Assembly: GCA_016927755.1 (NCBI GenBank)
Contig: JAFGLZ010000111.1
Span: 106,897 to 170,896 of the forward strand
Direction of reading: 5' to 3'
Origin: Phycisphaerae bacterium
Lineage (GTDB): Bacteria > Planctomycetota > Phycisphaerae > UBA1845 > JAFGLZ01
Length of the DNA: 64,000 bases
Positions within the stretch are counted from its first letter, which is position 1, and every line of letters begins with the position of its first letter. The translations under genes and the position numbers were made by a program. Positions 18,310 through 28,074 of this stretch are shown in pieces. The notes below the pieces were generated by a model. The model was not told where the DNA came from. It worked only from the letters and a program-made list of their open reading frames with translations, and made no database searches.

Positions 18310-18337
18310 GGGACGCCGGTGTTGCCACCGACGTCCC
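18310..18337. terminator. Hairpin between convergent genes
   Basis: GGGACG-C-CGGT and ACCG-A-CGTCCC form a stem with one mismatch and a GTTGCC loop. It sits between the convergent methyltransferase and chemoreceptor genes and could end both transcripts, although neither side has a strong T-tract. Confidence 0.4.
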
Positions 18338-18368
18338 CCATCCATGACACTGAAGGTTCAATTGAGAT

Positions 18369-20276
18369 CTAGAAGTCGCCGAACGCGTCGCCATCCTCGT
18401 CGGACGCAGTGGTCGTCGCGGCTTGCGACGCCGACGCGACGGTGTGGGTCTGCGATGGACGGCTCGCCTGCCGATTGCCGGAGTCGCTCCGCGCCCGCGA
18501 CGTATGCCTGGCCATGCCCGTTCCGTTGCCGCGCGCCAGCGCGACGAGTTCATTGACCATGCCGCGAACGTTTTCAGCCTGCGCGGACAGCTCTTCGGCC
18601 GCGCTGGCGGATTCCTCGGCCCCCGCGGCGTTGGCCTGCGTGACCTTGTCCATCTGCGACATGGCCGTGTTGACCTGTTCGACGCCCTGGGCCTGTTCCT
18701 GCGAGGCCCGAGTAATCTGGGCGATGAGCTCGGCCACCTTGCTCGCGGACTCGCCGACCTTGCCGAAGCTCTCGGTCGTGTTCTGGTTGAGCTCCACGCC
18801 GCGCCCGACGCGGGAGACCGTCTGCTCGATGAGCGAGCTGGTCTCGCGGGCCGCCTCCGCCGCGCGCTGGGCCAGGTTCCGTACCTCGTCGGCCACCACG
18901 GCGAAGCCCTTGCCGTGCTCGCCCGCGCGGGCGGCCTCGACCGCCGCGTTCAGCGCCAACAGGTTCGTCTGGAACGCGATCTCCTCGATCACCTTGATGA
19001 TCTTGCTGATCTCTTCGCTGGCTTCCGAGATCTCCTGCATGGCCTTGGAGGTATCCTTCATCGCCGAGCCGGCGTCGCTGATGATCTGGCTGGCGCTCGA
19101 CATGAAGTCGTCCGCCTGCTTGGCGCTGTCGGCGTTCTGACGGGCCATCGCCGCCATCTCCTCCAACGCGCTCGACGTCTCCTCGAGACTGCTGGCCTGC
19201 TCCGATGCGCCTTCCGACAGAGTCTGGCTTGACGACGAGACCTGCTGCGCCGCGTCGGTGACCTGGTCGGCGCCCTCGGTCAGACCGGCGATGATCCGGT
19301 TGATCGGCCTCGTAATCGAACGAGCCAGGAAGATCGAAAGGACGATTCCGATCGCCAGGGCGATTGCCGCCACGCTCATGACGATCGTCACGGCCCGATC
19401 GTTGGACGCCTGTAGCACCGGACCCAGCGCGTCCTGCTCGTCTTTCACCGATAGCTTGACGTCCTCGACGTCCTTGGCGATCTCCGGACCGAGCTTGTCG
19501 AGGGTGTTCTTGATCACGTCGTTCCGCTTGAAGATCGTGCTCACGAGCCCGTCGAACGTCGTGAGGTAGCCCTTCTTGATCGCGACGATCTCGCCCAGCA
19601 GCTTCCGACGCTCCGCATTCTTGAGATCCTTGTCGAGCACGGCGAGCTCCTGGTCCATCTTCTTGAACTCGTCGTGGACGCGATCCACGGACTGCTGCTC
19701 GTTGGCGTCAAGGAACTTGACGACGTAGAGGCGGGCCAGCAGCAGGCTTCGCAGCGCCAGGCCGGCCCGATAGGTCGCCCCAGAGTCCTTGTCCTTGTCC
19801 GCCGAGGTCATGATCTCCGCCAGCGTCCGCTCCATCTTCGGGCCCTCGACGTTCAGCACGCCCTCGACGGCCTTGTTGCGAGACGCCTTGCACTTGATGA
19901 CCTCGTCGAACCCCTTCTGGTAATCCTTGACCTTGGCGTCCGCCTCACCGATCAAGGCGGCCCGCTCGGGGTTCTGGATGTCCTTCTGGGCCTCGGCCAG
20001 AAAACCCGACATCTTCCCATAGTAGTCGTTGTACTCTTGGACGTCCTTGTCGCTGCCGGTGAGAATGAAGTCCTTGGCGTTCATTCGAACCATGAGCATG
20101 TTCGCCTGGAGGCGACCACACAGGTTCGTGTCACGCGCCAGACCTCGGTAGGACGTGAATCCGGACGAGGCCGCGCTCAACGCCTGCCACGATATCACCG
20201 ACCCGACGGCGAGCAGGACCAGGACGATCCCGAATCCCAAGCCGATCTTCTTGCCCAATGCCATTTGCCTGAACAT
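18369..20276 (-). CDS. Methyl-accepting chemotaxis protein
   Basis: The 635-residue protein has a first membrane helix (residues about 11-33), then a long helical periplasmic sensor of about 260 residues. The sensor's length fits an HBM (helical bimodular) rather than a simple four-helix bundle. A second membrane helix follows (about 300-322), then a HAMP linker ([14 protein letters not shown]) and the signalling domain. The hairpin tip is intact ([20 protein letters not shown]), and [20 protein letters not shown] follows. No CheB/CheR-binding pentapeptide is seen at the end, which is DGDAFGDF. The start at 20276 has AGGAG 7 bases upstream. No che genes are in the window. Confidence 0.93.
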   Translation of the reverse strand: MFRQMALGKKIGLGFGIVLVLLAVGSVISWQALSAASSGFTSYRGLARDTNLCGRLQANMLMVRMNAKDFILTGSDKDVQEYNDYYGKMSGFLAEAQKDIQNPERAALIGEADAKVKDYQKGFDEVIKCKASRNKAVEGVLNVEGPKMERTLAEIMTSADKDKDSGATYRAGLALRSLLLARLYVVKFLDANEQQSVDRVHDEFKKMDQELAVLDKDLKNAERRKLLGEIVAIKKGYLTTFDGLVSTIFKRNDVIKNTLDKLGPEIAKDVEDVKLSVKDEQDALGPVLQASNDRAVTIVMSVAAIALAIGIVLSIFLARSITRPINRIIAGLTEGADQVTDAAQQVSSSSQTLSEGASEQASSLEETSSALEEMAAMARQNADSAKQADDFMSSASQIISDAGSAMKDTSKAMQEISEASEEISKIIKVIEEIAFQTNLLALNAAVEAARAGEHGKGFAVVADEVRNLAQRAAEAARETSSLIEQTVSRVGRGVELNQNTTESFGKVGESASKVAELIAQITRASQEQAQGVEQVNTAMSQMDKVTQANAAGAEESASAAEELSAQAENVRGMVNELVALARGNGTGMARHTSRARSDSGNRQASRPSQTHTVASASQAATTTASDEDGDAFGDF

Positions 20277-21107
20277 GTGCGTTTCTCCTGTTCGTTCTCT
20301 CGTTGGTTCGCCATCCGTGTGGGAGGCTCCTTGATTCCAGTCCTTAAGGACGTCACCGCACCGAATCCGCGGCGGCGTCCGAAAGCTTGACCAGCCGCGC
20401 GCGGAATTCCCGGGCGGCGGCTCCCGATCCCCGCGCGGAATCGCCGAAGCGAAACGTCAATGACGTTCCTGAAGAAGCCTCGTTCGAATCTTGTGGCGGC
20501 CTGCCTGACAACGGGTTTCTGGCGTACGCGTTTGGGCTATCGGCAAGAGCGACACCCAAGTGAATAACGCCTCTGACCCGCGGAATCCGTGGGCGAATCG
20601 TGTTTGCGGAAGTTACTTGGGCAGGAGGACCGTCTGGAAGTCGCGGAGAACGTGGATTATCGGTGCTTCCCGCTCGCCGGGGGGAAGCGCACGCGCGTCC
20701 TCATCGGGTTTTATTCGTCAGATACCTGGCAAACATGCGCCGTTACCCGGGTTTGCCCGGGACGACCGTCCAATAACTCCGGATCACGGGCGTACCGCCT
20801 TCCGCCGGCCGGTCATCGGCCTGACATGCGATGTATCATGGACGCGTCTAGGGTATCGGCTGAACTGGGCCCCGCATGAAGTAACTTAATAAGGATTCTC
20901 GTCGGGGAATGTACCCATCCCGCTCCATGCCATGACCCACGCGCAAGACGAACGCACGTGGTGTCGCATCATTCGATGACCTTGGCGCCTGTCATCCGCA
21001 GCGCGCCAGAGCCCCCGCATCGCCCGAACAGGGACAAGCATTAGCGTGACCGCCCGCGGCCCACGGTCTGCCTGTCTCGAACCTTGCTGCCCCGACGATC
21101 GACCCAA
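20277..21107. other. 830-base gap with imperfect palindromes, no supported gene
   Basis: Frames here lack support. Near 20725-20775 there is an inverted repeat GGCAAAC/GTTTGCC enclosing and followed by CCCGGG blocks, which may be an RNA structure or operator. The region lies upstream of the chemoreceptor gene and downstream of the cold-shock gene. I could not match it to a known riboswitch. Confidence 0.45.
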
Positions 21108-21140
21108 CAAAAAGGGCGGACCCCGAAGGACCCGCCCTTT
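21108..21140 (-). terminator. Rho-independent terminator of the cold-shock gene
   Basis: On the minus strand, AAAGGGCGG and CCGCCCTTT form a long stem with a short inner CC/GG extension, followed by a run of T. It lies 51 bases after the cold-shock stop codon. Confidence 0.85.
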
Positions 21141-21190
21141 CATTCGCTGTGATGCGCGGCAATCAGATCACTGAATGCCGGCGATCGCGA

Positions 21191-21391
21191 CTAGACCTTG
21201 CGGACGTTGGTCGCCTTGGGACCCTTCTCGCCCTTGGTGACCTCGAACTCCACCTTCTCTCCTTCGGCGAGCGTCTTGTAGCCGCCGCCCTGGATCTCAC
21301 TGTGGTGAACGAAGGCGTCCGTCCCGTCATCGACCTCGATGAACCCAAAACCCTTGCTGTCGTTGAACCACTTCACCTTACCGGTAGCCAT
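21191..21391 (-). CDS. Cold-shock protein, CspA family
   Basis: The 66-residue product is a complete cold-shock domain: [16 protein letters not shown] contains RNP1, DAFVHHSEI contains RNP2, and [19 protein letters not shown] forms the end. Such proteins bind single-stranded RNA and DNA and act as RNA chaperones. AAGGAG precedes the ATG. The gene is monocistronic, with a strong terminator downstream. A TTGACA box on the minus strand at 21632-21637 may be its -35 element. That would imply a leader of about 200 bases, as is common for cold-shock genes, but no good -10 was found at standard spacing. Confidence 0.95.
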   Translation of the reverse strand: MATGKVKWFNDSKGFGFIEVDDGTDAFVHHSEIQGGGYKTLAEGEKVEFEVTKGEKGPKATNVRKV

Positions 21392-21863
21392 GAAAGGCTC
21401 CTTGATACGAATGGCACCTGGGGATTCGCGAGTGACGCGCAGTCAGGTTCAACTGTGCTCGATGCGGTGAAGGCCACGTCGGCCGAAGATTCTCGCAAGG
21501 ATGTGACACTACCTGATGGGTCCTGCAAACTTGCCCGGCTGCCTCCCGGGCCAACCGGCGGAACGGGAAACCTATCCACATACTCCCGCCAGCCCTTCTG
21601 AACAAACTATCCTCCCGCCAGGAAGGTCAATTGTCAAACCCCAACGAGCCCGGATTACCTCCAAATATCGTTCACCAGAACACAAATCAACATAAAACAT
21701 TGGACGCCAATCATATAAGAACTCATCGAAATTCGGGCTAATCCGGAGAATTCACGGTCGCCACCCTCGGTTCGTGTCCTGACCCCGCCCAGGCCATGAG
21801 GTTTAGGCGAGCTCCGCCGAGCACGCCCGTCGCCGGCGAACCCCTGTCCGACACGACAGCGTC
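21392..21863. other. Upstream region and probable leader of the cold-shock gene
   Basis: The 472-base stretch lies between the cold-shock gene and the end of the next minus-strand gene. It should hold the cold-shock promoter and 5' leader; the only good box is TTGACA (minus strand, 21632-21637). No gene is supported. The part from 21655 to 21760 is noticeably AT-richer than its surroundings. Confidence 0.45.
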
Positions 21864-23498
21864 CTACTTGTAGCTGACCGCCAACTCCAGACGGTCCAGA
21901 GAGACCGACTGCGTCAGCGCCCGAGTGGTGGCCAGTCTCACGTCGACGCGATTGTCGCCCGCTCGGATCAGCCTGGGGTCCACCTTCAGCTCGAACCAGG
22001 CGGTCGGCGTCTTGTCCGTCGTCGGCGCGGTGGGTCCCACGCACCCGAGGGCGTGATCGTTCAGACCGACGATCAACTGATCGTCCGGTGCCACGTTTAG
22101 AATCCGAAGCTTCAACGTCGCGTGGGCGGTCTTGCCCTTGGGGGCGTTGGCTGCGATATCCTCGCCGACAGGGAGCTTGGCCGTCGCCGAGCCCGTGGGC
22201 GCAAGCTCGATGGGCAGGCGGTCGGGGACGACCAATCCGGACCGATTGAAGCCCCAGAGATTCTTGGCCTCGATGGGATCGATCGCGTACAGCTTGTCCA
22301 ACCCTCTCAGCGTCTCGACGGCGCCGATTCGCCTGAACCGTTCGTCGGGCTTGCTGGGAAAGACGTTGAAGACGTAGACGCCGTCGACGCCGGCGTGATG
22401 CGCGTTCATCGCCGCCGCCCACCAGGCCTCATTCGACGTGTAGCCTTGCCCCTTCTGCATGCCCGAGCCGCCGATGTTGGCCGCGACGCGGACGCCGTGC
22501 CGGTGGGCCAGCCCCGCCATCTCCCGCAGTTGCGGCGCCATCGCCATCGGTGCGAGATCCCCGCCCAGGACCAGGATGTCGACAAGGTCCTCCTCGAGCC
22601 ACGTGGGTATGTCGAGCCCGATCGCCAGGCACCGCTCGACGCTCAGCGGGACCCGACAACTCACCAGGATCGGCCGTCCGCGCTTGAGCGCGACCGCTTC
22701 CGTCATCGCTCGGACCTTGCGGACGAAGTCGTTCATCATCGCCACGTGCTCGCGCGTGACGGGCCTGCCCTCGGTCGTGGGCCGGAAGAACCGCGGGCTG
22801 CGGAACCAGTCCAGATCGATCCCGTCGACGTCGTAGCGGCGGCAGACGTCCTCGAAGATCCGCAGGAAGTGCTCGCGGACCTCGGGCACGGCGTAGTCGG
22901 CGCCCGCCCACCATTTCCGCGGATCGGTGTAGGCGTACTTGGCCCAGTCCTCCGGCCTGCCGAAACAGTACTCGGGATGTTCGCGCTTCCACCGCGACCG
23001 CGACCACCCCGCGAACGAATCCTCGATGTTGTTCATCCGGTGCGACCAGAAGACCTCCATGCCGTGCTTGTGGCCGAACTCGACGGCCACCTTCAGCGGA
23101 TCGGTCCCCATCTGTTTGAGCGCCTGGAGCCCGGCGCAAATGTCCTTGACGTACTGGGCGTCCTTGTCGGTCACGAACTCGCCGATGATCTCGCCCACTT
23201 CGGGCTGGTGACCCCAGAAGAGCCCGCCGCCGCCCGTGCAGTAGCAGATCGTGTCGACCTGCGTGCCGATGAGCTGCTTGAGCCGAAGCGCGATCAGCTC
23301 GTCCGGCGTCTTGTACGGACGTTCGTGACATCCGTCGTCGTTGTACATGATGCGGCGCCGGCGCTGGACGGCCTGCTTGCGGGCCTGCTTCATCGCGAGC
23401 GAGTCGCCCGCGACGCCGCTTTGCGGGGGCGTCTGGCCGTTCGAGGTCATCGGCAATACAAATGCCAGTAGGGTCAGTACGACGTCATTGGCTTTCAC
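21864..23498 (-). CDS. Exported TIM-barrel glycoside-hydrolase-like protein
   Basis: The 544-residue protein has a hydrophobic N-terminus (NDVVLTLLAFVLPM). Its central barrel-like domain contains CYCTGGGGLFWGH, KHGMEVFWSHRMN, YDVDGIDLDWFRSPRFF and RPILVSCRVPLS. The DGIDLDW block resembles barrel strand-4 acidic motifs of GH10/GH-like families. The C-terminal 130 residues form a beta-rich domain (LKLRILNVAPDDQLIVGLN). No specific family is certain. The GTG at 23498 overlaps the stop of the preceding small gene by four bases (GTGA), so the two are translationally coupled. Longer in-frame starts upstream would run through that gene and are rejected. Confidence 0.7.
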   Translation of the reverse strand: MKANDVVLTLLAFVLPMTSNGQTPPQSGVAGDSLAMKQARKQAVQRRRRIMYNDDGCHERPYKTPDELIALRLKQLIGTQVDTICYCTGGGGLFWGHQPEVGEIIGEFVTDKDAQYVKDICAGLQALKQMGTDPLKVAVEFGHKHGMEVFWSHRMNNIEDSFAGWSRSRWKREHPEYCFGRPEDWAKYAYTDPRKWWAGADYAVPEVREHFLRIFEDVCRRYDVDGIDLDWFRSPRFFRPTTEGRPVTREHVAMMNDFVRKVRAMTEAVALKRGRPILVSCRVPLSVERCLAIGLDIPTWLEEDLVDILVLGGDLAPMAMAPQLREMAGLAHRHGVRVAANIGGSGMQKGQGYTSNEAWWAAAMNAHHAGVDGVYVFNVFPSKPDERFRRIGAVETLRGLDKLYAIDPIEAKNLWGFNRSGLVVPDRLPIELAPTGSATAKLPVGEDIAANAPKGKTAHATLKLRILNVAPDDQLIVGLNDHALGCVGPTAPTTDKTPTAWFELKVDPRLIRAGDNRVDVRLATTRALTQSVSLDRLELAVSYK

Positions 23499-23725
23499 GT
23501 GTGGTTCTCCGTGCGGCGGGCGACGGCGAGCCGCTCGCCAAGCATGGCGCGGACCTCCTCGTCGGTGGCGTCGGGGTGTTGAGCGCGAATGCCGGCGACG
23601 ATCCGCTCGACCATCGCGTCGAACAGGTCTCCCCCCGCCAGCAGCCGTTGCTCCGGCGTCATACGCTTGGCGGCGTCGATCTTGCCGCGGCGGAGTTGCT
23701 CGATGAGCTCTTGTGTCGGATGCAC
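23495..23725 (-). CDS. Small helical hypothetical protein
   Basis: The 76-residue product follows a pattern I have seen in planctomycete and cyanobacterial small proteins: MTPEQRLLAGGDLFDAMVERIV, then GIRAQHPDATDEEVRAMLGERLAVAR. The function is unknown; some similar proteins sit near toxin-antitoxin-like genes, but no partner is seen here. Its stop overlaps the GTG of the hydrolase-like gene by four bases, and it begins 45 bases after the GH32-like gene ends on the same strand, so all three may share one transcript. Confidence 0.65.
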   Translation of the reverse strand: MHPTQELIEQLRRGKIDAAKRMTPEQRLLAGGDLFDAMVERIVAGIRAQHPDATDEEVRAMLGERLAVARRTENHT

Positions 23726-23769
23726 GGCCGAACTCCAATCGCTTCTCCCCGCCGATTATAGCGGGACGG

Positions 23770-26565
23770 TCACTCCCGAGACTCCACGATCCGAAAATCG
23801 TCGAAGCGGATCCAGTGCTCCGCGCTCGCCGGGCCGTTGTAGCACTGGATGCTGACCTGATCGTCGCCCGGCGGAGGAAGCTTGCCCGTCGCCGCGGTTT
23901 GGAACTCCCCCTTGGCGTCGGGACGGTACTGCGCCTCGAACCCGTCCGCCGTGGCGATCAGCCGCAATTGGACCGTCCGACTCGCCATGGGCTTCCTGCC
24001 CGGGATGATAAGGAGGTTGCCGTCGACCAACTCCTTGACCAGCTTGAAGACCGGCTTGCCGCCGCTGTACCAGGTGATGCCGGCCTGCTCATACTGCTGC
24101 GTCGGCTTGGTGTGATTGGTGACGGTCACCTCGACGATGACGTTGCCCTTGCCGCGATCGGGCGCGGGTCGAACCAGGGCGTTCCGGACGTTGTGCGCCA
24201 GGCCGGGCTGGACGCGGATCTCCAAGCCGCCGTCGCGGATTCGCCAGGCGCCCGGATTCTCCCGAAGCCACGTCCAACCCTCCCCGAGCTTGCCGTCGAA
24301 CCGATCCTCGAAGATCGCCTGTTCCTTGGCGGCGGGGCCGTCCTTCTCGTTGATGAACTTGGCCGGGGCCATGTCCCAGGCGTCGCCGGAGCGGAGCGTC
24401 GCCGTGCCGCCCTTGGCGCACACCTTCACGAGCAGACTGTCGTCCCGCTCGGGGAAGACTTGCTGCGTGACGCACTGGCGGTCGTTGGCGAAGACCTCGA
24501 GCATCGGCTTGTCCATGAAGATCCGCAGTTTGAGCATCTCCCCGTTGCGCAGGGCAAGCGGGGCCTCCACCGTCTTGCGCGGGTTCTTGAGATCCGACGG
24601 TTTGCGGATCCCCCCGCTGTCCAACGGGCACTCGCTGTAGGCGACGTCCTCACGCAGCGTCGACCGCGACATGTCCACGATCAGCTTCTTGCCGGCGGCG
24701 TCGTACCAGATAGCGGTCTGCTCCTTGCCGTCCGGTGAGCATCGAACCTTCAGCCCGACCTGCCGGGCATCGCCGGGGTCGATCTCCAGCGCCATCTCGA
24801 GGCAGTCGCCGCGGACGCCCTCGAGCATCGCTTCGACATCGGCCTTGATCGGCATGTTCGCGATCTTCCGATGGTTCCGCCGCAGTGTCTCGAGCTCTTC
24901 CACCGGTCTGATCCGCAACGTTCCGTCCTCGGCCAGCGACAGCACGCGGGGCAGGCTCTGGACCCCCGAGCCCGTCGAGGCCTGCGTCGTGATGAACCGG
25001 GGATCGGTCACCCACGCCCAGAAGACCCGCCGCCCCTTGTCGTCGAGCAGACTCTCGGGGGCGAAGAAGTTCCCGCCGGGCCAGTTCATCCGGACGTGCT
25101 GCTCGGGATAGAACCGCTCCTTCTCATACCGCCCAACGTAGCACCGCCCGCCGACCTTGTGGCTAATGCACATCAGCACGTACTTGTCCCCGAGCTTGAA
25201 GAAGTCGGGGCAGGAGCAATCCTCGCCGGACGTGGTCCACGACGGGTCCGCCTGATAGAACGGGTGCATCGGCGTCCAGTTGACCATGTCTGGGGACTTG
25301 CACAGGTAGAGCGTGTCCTTGCCGTTGGGCAGTGTGTTGCCCCCCAGCAGGCAGTAGTAGGTGTCGCCTTCCAGCCATAGATACGGATCCCAGACCCGGT
25401 ACACGCCGTGGCCCGGCTGGCCTTCCTTGGGCATCGGGATGATCGGGTTCTTGGGGTGCTTCTTCCACCGGATGAGGTCGTCATCTCGCGCGGTCGCCAC
25501 GCAGACGCCCGCGTTAATGCCGAACCAGCAGAGCATCGGCACGCCCTCCTTGTTGACGAAGGCGTTGCCGCTGAAGATGCCGACGTCCGGGTCACCCGGC
25601 TCCGGAACGACCGACGGCGGATGGTACGTCCAGTTCACCAGATCCGTGCTCGACAGGTGCCCCCAACTGTGCCCCCCGTGTGGCCGGGCGCGGTCCTGGT
25701 AGATGTACATCAAGTGGTATCTGCCCTTCCAGAAGATGCACCCATTGGCGTCATAAGGCCGGCAGAGGCCCTCGCTCGGCAGGGCCGTCACGTGATACAC
25801 CGGCCAAGACTCCGACGCGCGACCCCGCGGAGGGCGGCAGCCCGCGATCATGTAGGCCTGGCCCGTCGTCAGGTGGAGCCGGCCGTCGGCGATCCTCGCG
25901 CCGCCGACGAGGTGCCCCGGCGGGAACGTCTTCATCGCGTCCTCGGGTTTGCCGCTTTCGAACGACCACCAGGCGACTGGCTTCGGATCCGACGCCACGT
26001 TGGGCTTCAGCGAGGCGATCGCCGCCGCGTCGAGCGCGACGTTGTAGATGCGAGCGTCCTCGATCGAGCCGACGAAGAAACGCCCGCCCCCGGCATCCCT
26101 GTGTCGAAGGCCCATCAGGACGATGCTGTCGCCGCTGAAGACCGCCGGCTCACTGCCCATGCGGTACTTGGCGTACGGCTGGCCGTTGCGATAGATCGCG
26201 ACCTCCCTGCCTCGATAGGCAATCGCGATCTGCACGAGCGTCTCGCCCACGGCCGTTTCCGCCGGCCAGTCGGCCTGCTGCCTGTACGTGCGGCGGAAGT
26301 TGTTGCTGCCGGCCATCCACCGCGCGGGCTCCAGCTCTCCCAGCACGACGGCGTCGAACTCGCCGCCCGGGTTCTCCAGCGTCAGAACGCTCCCGCCGCG
26401 CTGCGTCAGATTCGCCGGTGAGACCCAAGCGACCATCGTCTTGTCGCCGATGACAACGCCCGGCTTGCGATCCTCCGCAACCGCACGCGACCCCCACACG
26501 ATCGCCACCGCGCACACGCACAGCGAGGCTTGCCACCCGAGATCGAACTTGTGAAAGGCGTTCAT
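23770..26565 (-). CDS. Multidomain GH32/GH43-clan glycosidase-like protein, exported
   Basis: The 931-residue product has a signal peptide, then a LamG-like concanavalin domain (about residues 35-215, with GSIEDARIYNVALD). A five-bladed propeller with GH32 features follows (about 255-560), then a beta-sandwich (about 590-760) and a C-terminal DUF1961-like lectin fold. Candidate catalytic sites are the nucleophile loop YDANG, equivalent to NDPNG, and VWDPYLW, equivalent to the RDP Asp. The motif that usually reads ECPD is SCPDFF here, so the acid/base Glu is not in its usual place. It may be a fructan-related hydrolase or a diverged, possibly inactive relative. AAGGAG sets the start at 26565. 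Confidence 0.75.
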   Translation of the reverse strand: MNAFHKFDLGWQASLCVCAVAIVWGSRAVAEDRKPGVVIGDKTMVAWVSPANLTQRGGSVLTLENPGGEFDAVVLGELEPARWMAGSNNFRRTYRQQADWPAETAVGETLVQIAIAYRGREVAIYRNGQPYAKYRMGSEPAVFSGDSIVLMGLRHRDAGGGRFFVGSIEDARIYNVALDAAAIASLKPNVASDPKPVAWWSFESGKPEDAMKTFPPGHLVGGARIADGRLHLTTGQAYMIAGCRPPRGRASESWPVYHVTALPSEGLCRPYDANGCIFWKGRYHLMYIYQDRARPHGGHSWGHLSSTDLVNWTYHPPSVVPEPGDPDVGIFSGNAFVNKEGVPMLCWFGINAGVCVATARDDDLIRWKKHPKNPIIPMPKEGQPGHGVYRVWDPYLWLEGDTYYCLLGGNTLPNGKDTLYLCKSPDMVNWTPMHPFYQADPSWTTSGEDCSCPDFFKLGDKYVLMCISHKVGGRCYVGRYEKERFYPEQHVRMNWPGGNFFAPESLLDDKGRRVFWAWVTDPRFITTQASTGSGVQSLPRVLSLAEDGTLRIRPVEELETLRRNHRKIANMPIKADVEAMLEGVRGDCLEMALEIDPGDARQVGLKVRCSPDGKEQTAIWYDAAGKKLIVDMSRSTLREDVAYSECPLDSGGIRKPSDLKNPRKTVEAPLALRNGEMLKLRIFMDKPMLEVFANDRQCVTQQVFPERDDSLLVKVCAKGGTATLRSGDAWDMAPAKFINEKDGPAAKEQAIFEDRFDGKLGEGWTWLRENPGAWRIRDGGLEIRVQPGLAHNVRNALVRPAPDRGKGNVIVEVTVTNHTKPTQQYEQAGITWYSGGKPVFKLVKELVDGNLLIIPGRKPMASRTVQLRLIATADGFEAQYRPDAKGEFQTAATGKLPPPGDDQVSIQCYNGPASAEHWIRFDDFRIVESRE

Positions 26566-26950
26566 ATCGAAGTCTCCTTCGCACAAGGGTTTCTCTTCGT
26601 CGACTGGCCGTCTTCCGCAAGAGGGTTATACGCCCAACGCGATAGGAGTGGAAGAACGTTCGCAGACGGAAAGGTGTGTCAGCCGTCCGCGTTCAGCCTC
26701 GAAGGCCATCGGGAGGTCGAGCGTCCTCGCAAGCCGGGCCTCCACAACCCAGACTTCGGGGGTCCCCCGCTCGAGGGCGCCTTCACGTCACCCCCCGGCC
26801 TGGCAGGCCTGACGTTCCCTCCGCTGTCCACTGTGAGTGAGGATGTACCTGAAAGAAGGGCAAACTGAAGAGTAGCTGGCTGTTCCGTCACCCCCATCCT
26901 GATTGCCGCCCAATCCTATTCAGATTCGGGGCAGTACTGACGCTTACGGT
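26566..26950. other. 385-base gap, nothing specific recognised
   Basis: The stretch lies between two minus-strand genes. It should contain the GH32-like gene's promoter on the minus strand. Open frames are short and without domain content; there is no clear hairpin with a T-tract. Confidence 0.45.
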
Positions 26951-27862
26951 TCAGACCGTGCTGGCTCCACGCGTCCGACCTCGCGAGATGCGGCGAAGAC
27001 CTAGCCACCAGATCACGAACCACAACAGCAGCGACCCGAGAAGAAGAACGGCGGAGACGCGAGATGGCAATCCCTGAACGGAGCGGGAGGCGCCGACGGC
27101 GCGAAGATGACTCGTGTTGTAGTTGTAGAGCCGTGTGTTGTTCATCAGGACGTCGGGAATCTGAAGCAGCTCCTTGGCCTCGATCTTCACCGCCTCCGAA
27201 GAGGTGTTGATGCCGACGGTCTCCATCCAACGCAGGATCGCGCTCAGATCGACGGGGTCGTCGCTGGCAACGCTCCCTCCGTCCTGCGTGTTGCACCTAT
27301 ATGCGCGCGAGCACAAGTCGATCGTCAGGACTGTCGACGGATAATCACCGGTCTCGAGCGTGAAGGTGAGTGTGCCGGATGTTAGGAGCACCTGGTCTCC
27401 GCTTCTTCCTATCACGCTGGCGGTGATGCCTTCGTATTCCTTCGATCGAGGCTCGAACGTTCGGGAGTCGGAGATGAGGTATGGTGCCGGGAGGATGACG
27501 GGGAGAAGCACCATGAGAAGCAACGTGGTCACGACAGCCGGAAGCACCAGCGCCAGGGTCCAAATCACCTTGCGCCAGAAGGACGACAGGGGTCTTGCCT
27601 CCTGAGAAGTCCGTATCCCGACTTCTCGTAGGTCGGATCCGCACTCGGGGCACGTAAACGTCGGCAGGCCTTGAACGGCGTAGCCGCACGAGCCGCACGA
27701 GGGTTCTGCCACGGCGTGGCGAGGTGCCCCCCGTACGAGGCGCACGATCAGCACGACAGCGCCGACGACGAGCAGCGCGAACAGAAGGATGAAAGTGAGA
27801 GCAACAGCGGCCATACCGCGTATCCCGGCGACGCCTCTGCCAGGCGTCATCTTACCCAGCAC
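26951..27862 (-). CDS. Membrane protein with a cytoplasmic zinc ribbon
   Basis: The product is about 300 residues. It has an N-terminal membrane helix (VALTFILLFALLVVGAVVLI), a zinc ribbon (CGSCGYAVQGLPTFTCPECG), a second helix (VIWTLALVLPAVVTTLLLMV) and a soluble domain of about 130 residues. A last helix is followed by a basic tail. This ribbon-plus-helices design is common in planctomycetes and has no known function. The exact start is uncertain: GTG 27862, ATG 27850 and ATG 27814 are all possible and none has a strong ribosome binding site. The coordinates give the longest version. Confidence 0.65.
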   Translation of the reverse strand: MLGKMTPGRGVAGIRGMAAVALTFILLFALLVVGAVVLIVRLVRGAPRHAVAEPSCGSCGYAVQGLPTFTCPECGSDLREVGIRTSQEARPLSSFWRKVIWTLALVLPAVVTTLLLMVLLPVILPAPYLISDSRTFEPRSKEYEGITASVIGRSGDQVLLTSGTLTFTLETGDYPSTVLTIDLCSRAYRCNTQDGGSVASDDPVDLSAILRWMETVGINTSSEAVKIEAKELLQIPDVLMNNTRLYNYNTSHLRAVGASRSVQGLPSRVSAVLLLGSLLLWFVIWWLGLRRISRGRTRGASTV

Positions 27863-28074
27863 TGCCCCACAACGGGAGGCGCATTCGCACGTCTCTCAGC
27901 AGGCCAACAAGGCGCGAGGCTACCGGTCGGCGCGGGGCAATCGCCCATCCTCGCTCGACTATTCGACACACAACAGCCCCTGCCGATGCGACACCCGTCC
28001 GTTCCTGTTACAATGACCGGACGGACGGGAACCCCGCCTCCGTTTGGCCCTGCGAGCCAGTCGAAGAGTAGAAC

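Noticed and set aside
20720..20780. Possible c-di-GMP (GEMM) riboswitch upstream of the chemoreceptor
   Set aside because: A GGCAAAC element is present, but the ACGCAAAGCC element and closing stem of the class were not found on either strand.
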